Positions 45,528 to 57,809 of a DNA stretch of 64,000 bases are shown in pieces. Made by a program: the position numbers and the translations under genes. How positions within the stretch are numbered: the first letter of the stretch is position 1; each line of letters starts with the position of its first letter. This DNA is from Macrothele yani (lineage: Eukaryota > Arthropoda > Arachnida > Araneae > Macrothelidae). The notes beneath the pieces are model-generated. The model saw only the letters and a list, made by a program, of their open reading frames with translations. It was not told the DNA's origin and did no database searches. Location of the stretch: contig CM077012.1 of assembly GCA_039090855.1 (NCBI GenBank), forward strand, positions 141,394,541 through 141,458,540. Direction: 5' to 3'.

Positions 45528-46806
45528 TTGCGTTGTCGGAAAAATCATGACGTATTTTGGCACCCGATGGCGGTTGGGCGGTTTTAAAAGTACTAGAGGC
45601 ATGCGCAGCTCTGTTAACGCTATGGCATTCGACAGGTGCCAGTTCTAGCTGCAGTCTAAAAGGAATAAAGAGCGATTTGGTTGATTTGACATCAAGTTGA
45701 AGATGGAAGACCAAACTGTGCATTTTCGCCATATTTTACTGTTTTATTTCCGTGAAGGGAAGAACGCGCTTCAAGCTTGTAAAAAGTTGCGTAAAGTGTA
45801 CGGTGATAATGTTCTACAAGAACGTCAGTGCCAGCGGTGGTTCGCAGAATTCCGTGCTGGTGATTTTGACCTCAACGATGCTCCTCGGTCAGGGAGGCTC
45901 ACCGAGGTTGATGACGACCAAATCAAGGCATTGATCGTGTCAAACCCACGTTACACGACACGAAAGATTGCAGACACATTACACATCCATCATGCAAGCG
46001 TTCACGACCACCTGAAGAAGCTGGGATAGGTAAGCAAGCTTGATGTGTGCGTTCCTCATGAACTCAAAGAAGCTCAATTGACGGCGCGTATAAACATCTG
46101 TGATATGCTCATTAAACGTGAGGAAAACGATCCTTTTTTGAAGCGACTAGTAACTGGTGATGAAAAGTGGGTTGTGTACAACAATGTGCTGTGCAAACGG
46201 TCTTGGTCCTGACGTGATGCTTCGCCTCAAACGACATCCAAAGCAGACATACATCAGCGGAAGGTTCTAGTCTCAGTGTGGTGGGATTTTAAAGGTGTCG
46301 TGTTTTTCGAGCTCCTAACACGGAACCAAACAATCAATTCTAATGTGTACTGTCGGCAATTGGACAGTTTGAACGAATTCATCATCCAGAAACCTCCACA
46401 GCTCGTTCATTGTAAAGGTGTTGTGTTCCATCACGACAACGATAGACCACACACAAGTTTGATCACCCGCCAAAAATTATTGGAACTTGGGTGGGATGCG
46501 TTGCCACACCCAGCATGCTCACCTGACTTTGCGCCGTCAGACTTCCACTTGTTTCGCTCTCTTCAACAGTCCTTGCGTGGTATAACGCTCAATTCAGATG
46601 ATGCTGTAAATCAGCACCTTGTATAGTTTTTCGCCACGAAAGACAGGTCCTTCTATGAACGAGGCATTCTGCAGCTCACTGAAAGATGGCAAAACGTTAT
46701 CGAACAAAACGGGCATTATATCATTGATTGATCTTAGTTTTTTCTATCAATAAATGACCTTTGCAAAACATGGCTAAAATACGTCATGACTTTTCCGACA
46801 ACCCAA
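45528..46806 (+). mobile_element. Mariner transposon, full length
   Basis: Inverted ends TTG(C/G)GTTGTCGGAAAA, then TCATGACGTATTTT, with TA at 45526-45527 and 46807-46808. The 1,279-bp length and single uninterrupted reading frame (apart from stop codons) are those of a complete mariner. Confidence 0.9.
45697..46731 (+). pseudogene. Mariner transposase, three in-frame stops
   Basis: All 344 codons stay in one frame. The N-terminal paired helix-turn-helix includes CQRWFAEFRAGDFDLNDAPR and RKIADTLHIHHASVHDHLKK. The catalytic part has RLVTGDEKWVVY (first Asp), VVFHHDNDRPHTSL (second Asp) and HPACSPDFAPSDFHLFRSLQ with the third Asp, the DD34D of mariners, and the end is ERWQNVIEQNGHYIID. Stops occur at about 46027, 46213 and 46624. 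The typical YSPDLAPSD is CSPDFAPSD here. With no frameshifts, only a few point changes inactivate this copy. Confidence 0.88.
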
Positions 46807-46808
46807 TA

Positions 46809-47029
46809 TATCAGTGACAACTTCAGAAAGTGAGCGTTCGGTTTCAACACTGCGTCTCTTAAAATCATACCTTCGTAATACCGTATCAGAACTTAGACTC
46901 AATGGATTAGCATTACTTCATATTCATCGAGAATATACACTGAAAGCTAAAGTAGTTTCAGATGAATAGCAAAAAAACCCCAGAAGGATGGAAATACGAC
47001 TCACGTAATAGAAAGTAAAAGTAACATAA
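46809..47029. other. Spacer
   Basis: Short unassigned sequence between the mariner and TRIM copy 2. Confidence 0.5.
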
Positions 47030-47111
47030 GAGTTGTAACGTACCAGGAGATGTGACGTACCTGCCAGAAGGACGCACACGACATAAAGGCAGATAGGAAT
47101 CAGAATAAAAC

Positions 47112-47183
47112 GTCCGCGTAGCTTAATTGGTAGAGCAACTTATTCCGGAATGAGTGGACCCGGGTTCGAACCCCGGCGCGGAT
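47112..47183 (+). tRNA. tRNA-Arg(CCG)-like sequence, TRIM copy 2, 5' LTR
   Basis: Same 72-nt cloverleaf as at 1522-1593, with D-arm GCTTAATTGGTAGAGC (one T-G wobble) and an intact B box. A TTTT (47200-47203), a possible Pol III stop, lies 17 nt downstream, which copy 1 lacks. Confidence 0.65.
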
Positions 47184-47432
47184 AAAAATGACAGAGAAAT
47201 TTTACTTCGTTATAATGGCGCCCGAACTATCCGGATGACCCGACCGTTCAAAATCTCGCATTGGTGTGATGTTATTTCCACACCACGAGATAGGAAAAAT
47301 AAGAGAATCCTTTCTCCAGCACTTCGAAAAAAAAAAAAAAATAAGGGGAGATGATGTAACGTACCAGGAGATGTGACGTACCTGCCAGAAGGACGCACAC
47401 GACATAAAGGCAGATAGGAATCAGAATAAAAC

Positions 47433-47504
47433 GTCCGCGTAGCTTAATTGGTAGAGCAACTTATTCCGGAATGAGTGGACCCGGGTTCGAACCCCGGCGC
47501 GGAT
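47433..47504 (+). tRNA. tRNA-Arg(CCG)-like sequence, TRIM copy 2, 3' LTR
   Basis: Identical in all paired regions to the 5' LTR version, with acceptor arm and T arm intact. The shortened 6-nt anticodon loop is also conserved. Confidence 0.65.
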
Positions 47505-47539
47505 AAAAATGACGAAGAAATTTACTTCGTTATAGAGTA

Positions 47540-47925
47540 AAAATCAAATAAAAAAAATATTTGTCGAAATGAGTGTCGTCAGCGTCAGGGATTGTTAGTC
47601 TTACTGTACAATGAAAAAAGCACCATTATACAAATGAAGAATGTTTCACTAGAAGCTACATTTTTATTTCGTTCTAGAATTACTTGTACCTTTTAACCAT
47701 TTAACAGTAAGTAGTGTAATATTCTTGTCTTCTGCACAGATAAATAGCAAAATACATATAAGTGGCCAATCATATATGGTTATAAGAATATAGATAATAA
47801 GAATATTAATAATAATTTCCAACAATACGTTTTTGGATAATTTCGCGCGTATGCTGCATACATTTTAGAAATGCACTCATAACACATTTAGTTGTATAAA
47901 AAAATAAATTTCGTAACCTCCCGAA
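47540..47925. other. AT-rich spacer
   Basis: No gene or repeat supported. Confidence 0.5.
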
Positions 47926-48866
47926 AAAAAATTATTTTCGGCTCGCCTCAATGCTCTTAACTTCAGGCCGACACCCTGTTGTTGATGGTACGTCTGAGCG
48001 CCAAGTTTCAGCCCCTTCCTTCACTGTGCCTCCAGCAAAAAACGACTCTCCCTCAGCGTTGTTAGTTATTCCTTTCTCTTTAGCTGATTCTTCAGCACCT
48101 GGAACATCATTGCTTTCTTCCTCCATCAAGCCTCTGTCGTCTTCAGCACCTGTTTGTCCTGCTTCAACTTTTTTGGAGCACATGGATGATAATACATCAC
48201 CTCTTCTGGGGTTTCCCCAATGTCCATGGAGTGTTGCTGGTGCCGAGGACGCTAGTCTTTCTTTGTATATTATACATATAGTCACTGCTACTAGACTGGA
48301 ACCTTTGAAATTTTTTTCACAGTTGGAATACATTGTTTCTCACGCTTCTGATACAGACTGTTAGGAAGCTACCCGTAAGACAAAGCGCTCTCCTCTGCTG
48401 AATTCCGGGCAACAATCGAAAAAGGTAAGATCTCTGCATGCTGACAAAAGTCAGTTAGACACTGAAGTTCCTATTCCTACAAGGGATGATCCATCCCTGC
48501 TTGTCATTCACGCGGCATTCGCTGTGCTGCTCGTGATTCGTTTGGTCGCTCCGCTATTATTACGCATTTTGATGTTGAGGCTACGTTCACCTTAGGACCA
48601 AACTCTGCTGGTCCCCTGAGCCGTGCGTGCGTTTTTTCCCCTTTCTCATCTGTTGGCTCTGAAGGAGAGTTTTCTTTATGATGAGGAAACTGATCATCAA
48701 GCTGGTTTAGAATAACTCCAGAGAGTTTGGGACTGGATCTGTTCTTGTGCGAAGTCGGATCCGCGTCTTCCGATGCTTTGGTGATTAGCTTCGAAATTAT
48801 TATCGTAAGTTTGAAGAGTGTCTATTTGATCCTAAACCTTGTTAATTGTTTTCCCAATATCATAAT

Positions 48867-51750
48867 TGAATTGCAGGGTGATCCCGGCGCCGTTCACGAA
48901 CTCTGTAATATTGAAGAGATTCAAAACTCCTTTTCTGAGATTCGTTTTCTTCAGGAGACGAATTGCGTTTTCAATACTCCATACCATCGGTGGAGACAAC
49001 TGCAATATCAATTCTTTCATTGTTATGGTTCGCGCCCTTCGACAAGGGTGGCCATTGCTGTCGATTGATGGATTCCTTCTGTCGCTCCTAAATTCTCTGA
49101 AATCGCTAGTTCTGATGGTGTGTCTTTCTTTACGTTTCAGTTACTTTTCCTTCTTTTGTGCTTCACTTGTTTTATATTCATATTACTAGCTGTGATAATC
49201 GTGTCTCCCTTTCCTTGATCTTATTCACTCTTTTCTTGAGCCTATTCAGCTAAAGGACTTTATTGTCCTCGGTGGGGATTTCAATTGTACTTTGCAACCG
49301 CATTTAAATCGCGTTGGCTCGTCCGGATATCACAATCGTTTGGTTACTTCCCTTTAAGACCTTGTTTCTCATTTTGAGTTGCCTGACATATTTCCCACCA
49401 CTCATCCCAATGAATGTTCTTATAGTTGGTATCGCTCTTCTGCTTCTGCACGTTGGGCGGCTGACTGATAGGTTCTATCTTTTGCCTGCTTTTCTTTTTG
49501 TTTGGGGGTTTGACGACTACCGTGAGCAACTCAGTAGGCTATAAGCAGTCGCCTGTCTCTAATTTAGGGCCACTAGTTCAAGAGAAGGGAGAGAGCCAGT
49601 GACGTAAGACAAGCACAACATCCGACAACATGGATTCGGACCCGGATCCATCTCGACGAATGGGTAGAAGCCAGCACTTAGACCACTGCACCACCAGGGC
49701 GGCCTCTCGGATACTTTTTGACCTAGACTTTGTCCCGCGGACCACGGACCCTTGGTCTTTCTTTGTCTATTCCAACTCAACGAATATTTTATCCTTGGAC
49801 CCTTTCTGAGTTGTTCCTTTCAGACCCGCAGTTTTGAATAGAAATCTCTGCAATCCTTCAGTCTACTATTGAAATTTTACTCTTGGTTTAGATCCAATCG
49901 CTCACTGGTTGGAGACAAAATCCCGACTTACTGCTTTTTTGAAGCCTTATTCTCTTACTCAGTCCACTCTTTTCTCGATGAAGTCAACTCAACTACGAGT
50001 TGCACTTTCTTACCTCTCGACTTGTTCTGATCAGTACCGGGCTAAGGTTACGGAACTGCATCATCATTATAGCACTGCTGCACGACAAACACTTATCCGT
50101 CTTAAGCTTCGAGGTCTCTCAAAGGAGGTCCTCCTCATATCACTTTTCTGGACATTGATAGGCAGGATTCATCTTCTGCCTCCTCTCTGATCCATTTGAC
50201 TCTTCCCGATGGGTCCATTTCAGATGACCCCAGTCTCATCTGTCTATTATATTCGCTTTGTGGCTTCTTTTCCTTCCTCTACACCAGATCTTTCTCTCTT
50301 TTCTTCTCTCCCACAGGTTCATAGCTCTTAATTTGCTTCGTTTCCTCCCCAAATCACTTGCACGGAGCTTCAGGTTGCTTTGTTCAAGTTGAATTAACAG
50401 TATGCTCCTGGGCTTGATGGACTTCCATTAACTTTCTATAAATCTTTTGCAACTCTTCTTTTTCCTTTGTTGTTAGCTTCTTTAATTCGATTTTTGTCTG
50501 TCCTTCCTATTCTTTCCGCCTTTACAATCGCTCTCATCCGCCGGTTTCTTAAAACTGGTGATCTCCGTAACCTGGATAATTGGAAACTGATTAGTATCTT
50601 AAATAGTGATTATAAATTCTTTACCAAAATTCTTTCCCTTTGTTTAAACCCTCTTCTCCCTGACCTGCTACATCCTGTTCAGTCCTACACGGTCTCCGGT
50701 TGCTGTGTTACCCAAAATTTAGGGTTCATGCGCGAACTTATTCTTTTAGCCGATCATCGTCAAGAAAGCCTGGCGGTGTGCAGTCTTAATCACTTTCGAT
50801 AGAGTTACTCATTTCTATCTTTCTCGTGTTCTTCTTTCTTTTGACTTTCTACCTGCTTTTGTTTCCCTGATTCTTACAGAGATTATAGAGATGCAGTGTT
50901 TCACGTCCGGACTCAGTCTTGTCTGACTGCTTCCATCCGGTCCGCAAGAGGTAAGTCACGACTGCCCTCTTTCTGTGCAGCTATTTATCCTAGAGTTTAA
51001 GCCTCTACTTATTCTTGTTCGCCATCATCTTTCTCCAGATCCTGCGCCCCTCACTCCACTTACCAGACATTATTTTGTTGTTCACTCCGCTTACGCCGAT
51101 GATTTATCGCTTTTGTGCAGTCTTCTGATTTTTCCCTGCTGCTTTCGATTTATAATAATTATGCCACAGCATCCGTTGCAGAGCTTAATACTGTTAAGAG
51201 CTGATCTCTGGTAAGGCTCTTGGCGAGGACGTCAAGATTGCTCATGGGGTGTTTCCTGAGCGTCCCATTTCAGAAGTTCTTAGAAGTTCCTTTGGAGATT
51301 CTGTTCTCTTTTTACCAGTCACTTGGCAACCTCTTTTGTTAAAATTTGCTCATTCAGTCTCTCACAGAGTGTGTGCGAAATCTCACTTTTCGTTCTGAGG
51401 ACGCGCGTTCCTGGCGAATACCTTTCATGTTCCATCACTTTTTCGCACTCGGGCTGCTCAGGCCGCTCCAGCTTCCTTTCTTAATAGTGCGATGAAGGGT
51501 TGTGTTCAATTTGTTTGGCATTCAACTCATTGGATTTCTGTTCGTTCTTTGACTATCCTGGTAGATTATGGAGGAGCGTATCTTACTGATCTCCATATCA
51601 GATATCGTGTAACTCGAATAACTTTTTTCTTAATAGTTTACATAGCTTTCCCTCTCTTGCGCTCGTTTTGTTTGTATGGGACTTGGCAGGTGCATCCCTT
51701 GCTTGAGGTAGTATACTTATGTATAATCTCATCTGTAAATGATTAATGCG
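48867..51750 (+). pseudogene. Tx1/L1-type endonuclease-reverse transcriptase pseudogene
   Basis: Endonuclease pieces are SEIRFLQETNCVF, STRVAIAVD and DFIVLGGDFNCTLQPHLNRVG, then FELPDIFPTTHPNECSYSWY. After the SINE, CPADHGPLV resembles the SDHxPL motif. Reverse transcriptase pieces are APGLDGLPLTFYKSF, LIRRFLKTGDLRNLDNWKLI, ISILNSDYKFFTKILSL, ITFDRVTHFYLSRVLLSFDF and HSAYADDLSLL with the active-site YADD (near 51090). Near the end, GGAYLTDLHIRYRVTRITFF resembles the C-terminal domain of Tx1-type elements. Lesions are too numerous for function. Confidence 0.72.
49500..49711 (-). mobile_element. tRNA-derived SINE, copy 4, nested in the LINE
   Basis: On the minus strand the head reads GGTGGTGCAGTGGTCTAAGT (A-box part) and GGGTCCGAATCC (B box), about 40 nt apart. 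The body contains GTAGTCGTC and the CTAAATTAGAGACAGGCGAC segment. It interrupts the LINE endonuclease, so it is younger than the LINE copy. Confidence 0.78.
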
Positions 51751-51815
51751 GCATGCCATGCGTAGAGATCCACGCCGCTGTCCACTTGTCTTGCCTCTGC
51801 CATTATGGTTCAATA

Positions 51816-52084
51816 ATTATGGAACTTTTCAACGCATTTTTTTATTTTTTTATTTTTTTCTAGACCTTATTTAATTTCCCACTTGCCCAAGAGTAGGCGT
51901 GGGGTTTCGGTTACCGGGACAAAGGACATATGTGGTTTTTAGTAAGTTGTGCACATTTGTTGTTTATTTTCAGCACTACTCTTTTGTAAAACTGAAATTT
52001 TGTACGTAAAATACCTTAGTCTTTGTAATAAAACCCCATCGTATCTGTATTATCTGCTTGGAAGGTCAAGGACGGTCATTAGGG
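51816..52084. other. Unassigned DNA
   Basis: T-rich sequence and an unassigned stretch, possibly the 3' UTR of the LINE. Confidence 0.35.
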
Positions 52085-52500
52085 GGAAATTACTACAACA
52101 TTGGGTGCAGGTGGTCCCCAAGAATGGACTCGTACGTTGCGGATGTGGCACGATCCTTCAGAATAACCAATGGCCATAACGAATGACATGACATGGCACC
52201 CCACATAATCAGGGATCCACCTCCATGCCTCACAGTCGAGACCAAACAGGACGGAGGTGGTTACGCTTCTGAAGGTTTTCTCCTGACATACACTCTGTCA
52301 GTGCTGAGAAACAATGTGAAGCACGATTCATCAAACAAGATGACACGTTGCCAGTCTTTAGCATCCCAGTTTTTATACACCACCTTACACAATTTTTGCA
52401 TCGATGTTGGTAATCAGAAGTTTGTTGATTGCAGCACGGCCATAAATACCGCCACGATGGAGTTACAGACGAACTGTTATGTACAACGCTGTTAGTATTT
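52085..52500 (-). pseudogene. Tc1-like transposase fragment
   Basis: One minus-strand frame, with a single stop, reads NWDAKDWQRVILFDESCFTL (first Asp), STDRVYVRRKPSEA, stop, then HGGGSLIMWGAMSCHSLWPL and SATYESILGDHLHPML. Upstream, RAAINKLLITNIDAKIV fits the preceding linker. The second Asp and Glu regions are missing, and no terminal repeats were found. Confidence 0.72.
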
Positions 52501-55500
52501 GCGGTGGCGTGGTCTTGTGCTTCCATTGTACAATCCGTGCCGACGTTTGCTTATCCCTATCTTACGTTTTTCATAGCATCCACAATTTGCGCGTTTGGAA
52601 GCAACGCCGTGTCCTTTTTTATGGGTAGTCATAATATTCGATACAGTTTTTCATTTTATACCTAATATTTTTGCCGTTCTAGTAACTGAAGCTCCTACAA
52701 GGCGCGTACCAATGATCATGGCTTTTTTGAGGTCAATGAAATCTAACATTGTCGATAATTACTATACAGAAGCTGCTCCACCTACGACTGTGATAGTCAA
52801 CTGCTACGTGATAGTCGACATCGTACTGCAGCATTGTGTGTACCTCACATCGCCGGTAACGTCGTCTCTGTGATTTTCATACGGCACATTGCGTGTACCA
52901 CAGTCTCTGTCGGTGTTTCCATTATTTTGATAAACCCCTGTATGCAAGCTTACATCCTTTGCCAAAAGAGGACTAATCTTGCTAAAACTGAACAATTTTT
53001 GAAGTATATACTCGATAAGAGTGCACACTTCTAATCAAATTTACGAGGTATGTTGAGACTCAAAAGCACAGCTTCTACTCAAAGCCATGTCGGATTCTGA
53101 AGTTTATCCCAAAATTTACTCATTTCAACAAACTGAAATCTACTCTCATATGTAAAAGTACAATTAAATCAGTCGAATGGTTCCTTTCAGTTTCACTAGA
53201 TATGTGAAATATCGCAATATCGTACGACTTAAAAGAAAGGCATTTGCCTGGTAACACGGCTGAATAACAGGAAGATTTTTCTTAACCCACCAAATCAAGT
53301 TTTTGAGGAAGTTGTAGGAGCTGATTTCGTAAACGTTCAGTTGCATTCAACACTGACTAATACATGATGTGTCTGAAAAGTGAGTAACCTGAATTTTTGC
53401 TGGAGCTATTTGACCATTCGCATGCCTGGAAGCAGCTGAAATTTTTTTCTACATTTTTTCTGAGTGTATAAAATAAACTCGATTGTCCACATTGTTGAGG
53501 TGCGCGTGCAGTCGTCATCTAACAACAAATGTTCCTTAAAGCCTTTTTGTAGACATAGAGTCCCGTAGGATATCACACCACCATATATCTTATTCAGTCT
53601 GGTGTCCCTGTTGTGTGATAGTAGCCCTACAGCGTACCTTCCGTAGTAGTAAATTTCAGCAAAGCATAATCCAGTAGATTACGCTAGATTTAGATTTCAA
53701 CAAAGTTTAACAAAGTTTGTATAATCCGTTAAAAGGCAGTGAAAGCTGTGCGCATGTCAAGTGCTTAAATTCACAAAATGTTCTTGGAAAAACATGACCG
53801 TGATTTCACGTAAATAATGTGGAACGGATTACAGTTAATTCCGCTATCCATTGAAAATATTTGCGAGTAGACACGGAAGTATGGCTTAGGGCTTGAACTG
53901 CGCCATCGTCATCCATTCCACATAATTTAGATGATTCTTCCCCGTACATTGGTTTCAGGGAGTTTATCTGGTAGTAGGGATAATTCGCTTTGGTTTTCTG
54001 CCCAGCCTGTAAATTCGCAACTTCTCGTTGTGGCTGTACCCAAAAATGGTCATGAATCCTTAGGAAAACTTTTGGCGCATCCTAATGTACCACTTGCGAC
54101 AGATTGTTTGATCGTTTTTCTGTTTTCTGTAATGCAATGACTTGTTACACTTAGACTAGAGAGACGTATCACTTGTGTACCGTGCCCACATTTTTCAACT
54201 TGTTGCCCTCCAGCTGACACTTCTGCTGCTTTTGAAGTAGCTGGTACAGCTATCCTTCACTTAGATAGTCAGTGACTTATAGACATGGGAGCTAAACTGT
54301 ATGTGCACTAAGAGAAGATTATCTTGGATGATATTGTTAACTGCCGAATAGGACATTTTCTTGGCTTTGCCCACTGATTATTGTGAGGACTTTCTTGATA
54401 ACATAAGGCATGCTAATGGGAGCTCAACGCTTTTCTGCAAGGGGTCCCAGCGGTTCGTTTCTTACAAGCCGCTAGATGCCTTTTCTAGAAACGCTGAATC
54501 CTTTTGACCTGCACATCTTTAAAACTTCTAACTCAGATTACTGGTCGTGGCAAAAAATAACATTGCACCCTTTCCAAGACCCGCCTACGCTAGGGGGCAT
54601 GCTACACCTTTCGTTCTTGCAGAATAGTGCGCGTGTAACTATTTAGCCTCATGCACGATCATATTAATTTTTTGCCGCGCGTTTCACGTCATTGAAGTAC
54701 ATCTGCTTCTGAAGTCTGCGATATGTAAGGTAATAATCCTCACTGAATAGTACTTAAAATAATGAGTCAAAAACAAAACAAGGAAATACTCTTTTGAATC
54801 GACAAAATGAATTTATCAAAACAAACAAGCTACACTTCGTTAATTTCTACTGCAATAAAGTCCGCTCTTACGGAAAAGAAGGAAGGACGAAATGGGTCTA
54901 TTTTTCACTGTTGTTATTTTATAGCCCGTCTAAATCGATTTTCGCATCTCTCGGTGTTCTGTTATATTTGCAGATTTATCAGTACTCCCGTTTATTTAAT
55001 GCTTTACGGAATGTGCTTATTTGGAAAAAACGGAAGACATTTTCCTTTTACTGTAATTAACGTAGAGTAATAACGGCAGCAAAATTAAGACATCTGAAAT
55101 CATACTTATTCTTTAATTAGAATTCCGAACTGTAAAGAGACTTTTCTCCCTTAAACCCGCAAAAGAAAACAGGAGCAGTAGTGGTTAGCAATCATCAAAC
55201 TGAGGAGGAAATATTTAAATGCCTTGAAGAAAAATAAGCTCGCTGAAAGTCCGTTAGAGGAAGTTTTCCTACATGTTGCACTTTCAGCAAAATAAACTGA
55301 CTACGAATTTTTCTTTTCCTTCAACGCACAGGCAAATATGCTTAGCAAAGTCGATCAGCTATTTTGAGCAGACTCCTCTGTCATCTTGTGCACATGACGC
55401 TTGACTCTCAATAATCCCTGAGATCGACATATTTTCGATTTCCACATCATACCCCAAGCACAAAGAAGGCACACTTTTTATTCTTGTAACCAACCTCCCA

Positions 55501-56236
55501 AAAAACGTTCAAGCAATGAAAAGATGGAGTTCACGGGCCACTATCTGAAAATTCTATATTGTGTTTCAAAGAATCATGTGACAACCGCAAATCCGATTAG
55601 GTTTCCTTAGTAGAAAACATGTGCTCTTTTTCTTTATTTTTTGTTCCTCATTCCTACGTTTTTTCGGGTTTTTCAACGTAAGACTTTACTTTCTTAGCAG
55701 CACTTTAGTTCTAAATTTATAGTTCTTTAAAACATGTTGCAGTATTTTACGTAATCTACGAGAAATTACTAAATTGCACTTCAACGAATAAAGTAAAACT
55801 GCATCTGACTTATGTTTTCTCCATATAAAACCTATGTTCGTTTACTCATTGCTAAACTTTTTTTCTACTTTATTGAAGGTAAAAATTTACTTTCTCAGCA
55901 AAGTTTCGGTTAGGAAATTTATTATGTTAAAGCCACTGCAATGAAGCATAACAGTGCATCCGCCAAAACACATTTGAACCTACTCTCAATTTAGAAACGT
56001 TTGCTTATCAGATTAAATTTAGAATTGCTTAGAAAATAAATAATACCAAATGGAAATTACAGAAATCGTTTCAAATTAAAAAGCTACAAACTTAAGCCAT
56101 TTTCTTAGGTTATGAAATTGCAAGTATGTGATCAACAAAATAACGGATACTCGACAACTTACAAACTTACTGTTCACGAAATTTGAAAAAAAAATGATTG
56201 AGTTGCAGAATGTGTATTTGCTAAATGAAAGAAAAA
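52501..56236. other. Unassigned DNA
   Basis: No supported gene. Around 53365-53395 GTGTCTGAAAAGTGAGTAACC resembles a mariner end, but no partner end was found. The rest is AT-rich and featureless to me. Confidence 0.4.
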
Positions 56237-56240
56237 AATA

Positions 56241-57608
56241 CACTCATGTTCATAAAAAACAGTACACCTGAATGGAGTTGAGCTACGAGCTCGGCTTTTA
56301 GAGGATATGCTAATCAGGCAATATCGCAGAAATGATTAGTATTTTGGCGTCATAGGTGCATGCCCACCGCGTCTAAGAAAATGAGATCGCGCAAAATCAC
56401 AGACCGGAAAGCGGCCGTTTTCCTATAATAAGCGCCACGTGGCTCTGTCGGCATGTCAGTGCTTGGTCAGTAGTGGGTAAAGATGTCATGTCATTGTGTA
56501 AGACAGTCGTACAGTTACATCAGCGAGTTCGACAGAGTTCGCATTTTCGGCATGAGTGACCGCAATGCTTCCCTCCACGAGATCGATGGTGTGTGGCGCA
56601 CAGTGTGTCCGTCGTGAAAAGAGTGTGCAGATAATGGTACAAAGAAGGGCGTAGGCCACGAAAACAAGGTTCTGGAAGTCGTACCCAGAAAACTCCTTGA
56701 GTGACCGTTCTGTATCATCAACGGCGTTGGCGCAACAGTGGCGAACTGTTACACATTCTCTTATCTCAGCTGTAACAGAACGCTGCCGGTTATATCAGTT
56801 CAGTCTGCCCGCTCCTAGGACCCTTCTCAAACTACCTTTAACACTGCAGCAATGGACTGCCAGGCTGCAATGGTGCATCGAACGAAGGAACTGGCGTGAC
56901 GAATAGCACACTATCTTGTTCTCGGACGAAACGCGTTTCTGTGTAGGCGAAAATGATGACCGTATCTGTGCCCGCGGACGACATGGGGAAACGCGCCGGG
57001 AAAAGTGTATTCGCACCAGGCATACCGCACCAAAACTAAGCACCATGGCCTGGGGTGCTATCGGATACGAAAGTAAATCGCGTCTCATGAGAGTCCGTGT
57101 CACCATTACGAGTGCCCTTTCCGTCAATGATATTCCACGGCCGGTCGCCTTTCCGTACCTGCGGTACGTTTCCGGACACATATTTCAGCTGGACAATATC
57201 ACGCAGTATTTTGAAGCTTCAAGGATAACAACGTTCCACTTCTGCCGTGGCACAGAATATATCTCCGGTTTATCACCGATAGAAAATCTCTGGGACATGC
57301 TTAAACGACAGGTACAGCGGTACTATCGTCCGCTAGCAACTCTTAATGAATTTTGCAAGCGGGTCAATACAGCCTGCATGGCTATTCCACAGAATACCAT
57401 TCACACATCATTTGATTCGGTGCCCCAGCGCGTACAGCCGGTGATACAAGCAGCGGTGGCCGCACCGATTATTAGCTACATCGAAGCACCTGATACATAG
57501 GACACCGAGATGCTAGTCATTTGTTCTGTATTGCCTAATGAACATATCCGGTAAAAATAAAAGTCGTAGCTCGACTCCTTTCACGTGTTGTTTTTATGGA
57601 TATGATTG
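56241..57608 (+). mobile_element. Tc1-like transposon, complete ends
   Basis: Inverted ends: CACTCATGTTCATAAAAAAC at the left and CAATCATATCCATAAAAACA on the other strand at the right, with GAGTTGAGCTACGA / GAGTCGAGCTACGA further in. TA flanks at 56239-56240 and 57609-57610. Confidence 0.82.
56520..57500 (+). pseudogene. Tc1-like transposase pseudogene
   Basis: An N-terminal SEFDRVRIFGMSDRNASLHE (helix-turn-helix) is followed by stops. STALAQQWRTVTHSLIS, then LPLTLQQWTARLQWCIERRNW lead to one stop and FSDETRFCVGENDDRI (first Asp). The long frame from 56916 continues MAWGAIGYESKSRLMRV, HIFQLDNITQYFEAS (second Asp, decayed: usual DNA-xxH lost) and LSPIENLWDMLKRQVQRY with the Glu. Only about 29 residues separate the last two, and the SPDL part is missing, so a short deletion or shift lies between. 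It ends at IEAPDT. Confidence 0.75.
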
Positions 57609-57610
57609 TA

Positions 57611-57807
57611 TATCTGTTTATTGTCTTTAGATTTTGGTTTAGAACCACAACCACAAATCCATGTTAAGCAAGAGGATGATGGTACTTACTTAAACGCTTG
57701 TGATGGTAAACGAATGGATGACTAATTTAAATCTGGTGCAGCAGTCTGACAAAACAGTTTAGAAGCCACAAAGCAAAAATAATGGGGGGGGGGGGTCTAG
57801 TTTGTTT
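57611..57807. other. Spacer with G run
   Basis: Unassigned sequence with a 13-bp G run at 57784-57796. Confidence 0.5.
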
Positions 57808-57809
57808 GC

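Larger units (their letters stand above)
47030..47538 (+). mobile_element. TRIM, copy 2
   Basis: The element is 47034-47534 (501 bp) flanked by a GAGT target duplication (47030-47033, 47535-47538). The LTRs are 47034-47214 and 47355-47534, nearly identical. The primer binding site TGGCGCCCGAAC is at 47216-47227 and the purine tract AAGGGGAGATGA at 47343-47354. Compared with copy 1, the internal region has a small insertion (GAATCCTTTCTCC), and the LTRs share diagnostic bases (GCTTAATTGG, TGAGTGGACC), so the two copies belong to different sublineages. Confidence 0.9.
47930..51815 (+). mobile_element. Tx1/L1-type LINE, decayed
   Basis: A plus-strand non-LTR element. There is a possible ORF1 region (47951 to about 48500, Ser/Pro-rich with GQQSKKVRSL), then endonuclease (about 48870-49800) and reverse transcriptase (about 50390-51750). 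It is broken by many shifts and stops and by a SINE at 49500-49711. Limits at both ends are approximate. Confidence 0.7.

Noticed and set aside
53360..53395. Mariner-like terminal sequence
   Set aside because: Only one short end-like stretch; no partner end and no transposase nearby.
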